A stretch of DNA of 9,280 nt. Origin: CAYMAZ01 sp964428185 (GTDB lineage: Bacteria; Bacteroidota; Bacteroidia; Bacteroidales; DTU049). This document shows, piece after piece, positions 7,855 to 9,280 of the stretch (its first letter is position 1; every line of letters begins with the position of its first letter). The stretch is taken from NCBI GenBank assembly GCA_964428185.1, contig CAYRXH010000091.1:1-9280 (forward strand), in the 5' to 3' direction. The notes beneath the pieces are model-generated. The model had not been told where the DNA came from, did no database searches, and was given only the letters and a program-made list of their open reading frames with translations. The translations under genes were made by a program, and so were the position numbers.

Positions 7855-8339
7855 TGTTCAATCTTTCTTACAAATCTTGCAGGATTCCCAACCCAAAGTT
7901 CATTTTCAGGAATATTTTTGGTAACAATACTGCCAGCGCCAATCATTGCGTTTTTTCCAATGTGTACGTTTCCAATTATTATGCTTCCGGTGCCAATTGT
8001 AGCTCCTTCCTCGACAGCAGCACCTCTAAATTCACTTGGGTATTTTTTTGATCTGGGATATCTGTCGTTTGTAAAAATCACATTAGGTCCAATAAAAACA
8101 TTGTTCCCAATTCTGGCCCCATCCGAAATCATTGCACCTACTTTAACAGTGACATTATCTCCAATTATTACATCATTTTCAATAAACACATGACAATTGA
8201 TATTGCAATTAGATCCAATGACTGCATTTCCTAAAATCACACAAAACTGCCAGATTTTTGTTCCTTTGCCTATGCTTAGAGTCTGAACATCTGCCATGGG
8301 GTGAATAAAATTATTCAAAGAAGTTACTTCAGGGTTCAT
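7851..8339 (-). CDS. fdtC: dTDP-3-amino-3,6-dideoxyhexose 3-N-acetyltransferase (FdtC/QdtC-like, hexapeptide repeat)
   Basis: The 162-residue protein is almost entirely hexapeptide repeats (IGKGTK, IGSNCN, IGDNVT, IGNNVF, IGTGSI, IGKNAM), giving a left-handed beta helix that acts as a trimer with acetyl-CoA bound between subunits. The segment FTNDRYPRS (89-97) is the signature loop of the WlbB/FdtC/QdtC branch, with Asn91 lying in the sugar-binding region. IGAGSIVTKNIPENE followed by VGNPARFVRKI closes the helix in the usual way. Expected role: acetylation of the 3-amino group made by the adjacent aminotransferase, in the cytoplasm at the nucleotide-sugar stage. It starts ATGA over the stop of the ketoisomerase and ends ATGA over the start of the aminotransferase, a strong sign that the three act together. 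The acyl donor could differ from acetyl-CoA. UDP-sugar N-acetyltransferases of the same fold are the main alternative. Confidence 0.88.
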   Translation of the reverse strand: MNPEVTSLNNFIHPMADVQTLSIGKGTKIWQFCVILGNAVIGSNCNINCHVFIENDVIIGDNVTVKVGAMISDGARIGNNVFIGPNVIFTNDRYPRSKKYPSEFRGAAVEEGATIGTGSIIIGNVHIGKNAMIGAGSIVTKNIPENELWVGNPARFVRKIEQ

Positions 8340-9139
8340 GATATTACGTGTTTCAGTTCATTGAATTCAGTGAGTTTGTAAATATACTCATTTTTATCAT
8401 AATACCCGGATGCAAGAACCAAACAAAGAGTATTCTTTGTGAAATTGTCCAGATCAGCCCATATTCCTGGAGGAATCAATACAGTTTTATTATATTCTGA
8501 CAGTTTTATTTTTTTTGTTTCAGTACCATCATAGAGTTTCACATCAAATGATCCTTTTACAGCAATAATTAGCTGACTTATGTCTTTGTGAGCATGACCT
8601 CCGCGCTGTGCACCCTCAGGAACATGATATATATAAAATATTCGTTTAAAAAATATATGTGAGACTGCAACATCATTGACAATTAAGGTGTTGAAATTTC
8701 CATACCTTATGATGTCAGGGGCTTCAATTTTACAGTCCTGAATTTTCATGTCCGAAAAACTGGTTTTAGACAAGTCCGGTTTCAGATTATCAACACCTGT
8801 ATTTGAAAGTTCAAGAAGAGATAATTCATTTGTGCATTCAGTAATTGTAAAACTACTTCCTGAAGGTATCCAAAGCCCAGTGTCAGGACTATCAAGTTTA
8901 AAAATTAAATTTATGTCAGGATTTGTAAAATCAAAAGCAACAGAGCCTGAAAGTGCAATGAAAAATCTTTCTTCGGAAAATGAGACATGAAATTCATGAG
9001 AAAAACCAATTTGAAAATTGTTATGAATAACTATTCTGCCGGGCTTAAAAGGTATATTATCCTTGTCAGACAGATATGTCAGACTTCCTCTTTTTTCACT
9101 GATGAATGGCAGTTTTAACAGATATGGTTTTTTACTCAT
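8336..9139 (-). CDS. fdtA: Tandem-cupin dTDP-4-keto-6-deoxyglucose 3,4-ketoisomerase (FdtA/QdtA/WxcM family)
   Basis: This 267-residue protein is about twice the usual length of a single-domain FdtA (about 140) and reads as two cupin domains in tandem. Domain 2 (about 138-267) has the strong signature: RIFYIYHVPEGAQRGGHAHK with the paired histidines His182 and His184, then Gln189, IPPGIWADLDNFT, and VLASGYYDKNEYI (241-253). Domain 1 (about 5-115) keeps the N-terminal EKRGSLTYL (15-23) and a cupin-like SGSVAFDF (64-71), but its counterpart of the HAH motif is degenerate (SHEFHVSFSEE). Expected reaction: isomerising dTDP-4-keto-6-deoxyglucose to the 3-keto sugar for the aminotransferase downstream. 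The ATG immediately follows an in-frame TAG (9142-9140), so no longer start exists. It is the first gene after a Bacteroidota-type promoter. Galacto or gluco product specificity cannot be read by eye. Confidence 0.87.
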   Translation of the reverse strand: MSKKPYLLKLPFISEKRGSLTYLSDKDNIPFKPGRIVIHNNFQIGFSHEFHVSFSEERFFIALSGSVAFDFTNPDINLIFKLDSPDTGLWIPSGSSFTITECTNELSLLELSNTGVDNLKPDLSKTSFSDMKIQDCKIEAPDIIRYGNFNTLIVNDVAVSHIFFKRIFYIYHVPEGAQRGGHAHKDISQLIIAVKGSFDVKLYDGTETKKIKLSEYNKTVLIPPGIWADLDNFTKNTLCLVLASGYYDKNEYIYKLTEFNELKHVIS

Positions 9140-9190
9140 CTAATAATTTGAGAGAAAAGAATTGTACTTGAAGAAGTGAGTTATTTTATG

Positions 9191-9198
9191 CAAAGATA
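9191..9198 (-). promoter_or_regulatory. Bacteroidota-type -7 promoter box for the polysaccharide operon
   Basis: On the minus strand this reads TATCTTTG, an exact fit to the TAnnTTTG -7 consensus of the Bacteroidota housekeeping sigma factor. Transcription would begin a few bases downstream, leaving a leader of roughly 45 bases before the ATG at 9139. A good -33 TTTG at the usual spacing is not seen; the nearest TTTG (minus strand, 9231-9228) is about 28 bases upstream of the box, longer than normal. The rest of 9140-9280 is AT-rich and shows no convincing gene, no strong hairpin and no Shine-Dalgarno site before the first gene. The locus may also be read through from genes further upstream. 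Confidence 0.45.
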
Positions 9199-9280
9199 TA
9201 ATTATTAGTATTGAGGAATGCACTTGCAAAGAAAACTTTTTTCCTTAATTTTCCTGATTACAGAACTTTTTTTTGGTGAA

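Noticed and set aside
7918..8193. Plus-strand open frame with a repeating Pro/Ile pattern opposite the N-acetyltransferase
   Set aside because: The periodicity is the reverse complement of the hexapeptide repeats in the real gene, so it is a shadow and not a repeat protein.
1..9280. CRISPR arrays, tRNA or rRNA genes, insertion sequences, attachment sites
   Set aside because: No direct repeats with spacers, cloverleaf-like segments, transposase motifs or terminal inverted repeats were seen; coding density leaves almost no room for them.

Overview
The window is one continuous stretch of a surface-polysaccharide (O-antigen or capsule type) biosynthesis locus. Nine complete genes and the first codons of a tenth all lie on the minus strand, so transcription runs from about position 9190 down to position 1. 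The DNA is AT-rich, ribosome binding sites are mostly not of Shine-Dalgarno type, and the only promoter-like signal matches the Bacteroidota -7 box (TAnnTTTG). Together with the protein families, this points to a member of the Bacteroidota. I cannot name a genus from sequence alone.

In transcription order: (1) 9139-7851 and 7854-6733 hold three linked genes for a dTDP-3-acetamido-3,6-dideoxyhexose (Fuc3NAc or Qui3NAc). They are a tandem-cupin 3,4-ketoisomerase (FdtA/QdtA family), a hexapeptide-repeat N-acetyltransferase (FdtC/QdtC type) and a PLP sugar aminotransferase (FdtB/QdtB type). (2) 6743-6141 is a second, different hexapeptide-repeat acyltransferase. (3) 6141-4654 is a Wzx-type flippase. 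(4) 4648-3662 and 3647-2694 are two unrelated-looking GT2 glycosyltransferases. (5) 2694-1429 is a Wzy-type O-antigen polymerase/ligase-family membrane protein. (6) 1426-110 is an adenylate-forming enzyme of the PaaK/CapK group. (7) 56-1 is the N-terminus of what looks like a GT4-type glycosyltransferase cut by the window edge.

The nucleotide sugar made by the first three enzymes would be added to a lipid-linked repeat unit by the glycosyltransferases, flipped by Wzx and polymerised by Wzy. The second acyltransferase and the adenylate-forming enzyme would supply decorations. RmlA/RmlB (which make the dTDP-4-keto-6-deoxyglucose precursor) and the initiating sugar-phosphate transferase are not in the window and must lie elsewhere. 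The genes overlap or nearly touch at every internal junction, which supports one operon.

This is a recognisable type of locus, and I do not see a wholly new system. The points most worth a second look are the tandem-cupin ketoisomerase, whose two domains retain complementary halves of the family's signature, and the adenylate-forming enzyme, which has no carrier protein or dedicated acyl acceptor nearby. There is no stretch over 300 bases without a gene; the longest is 141 bases at the right edge.
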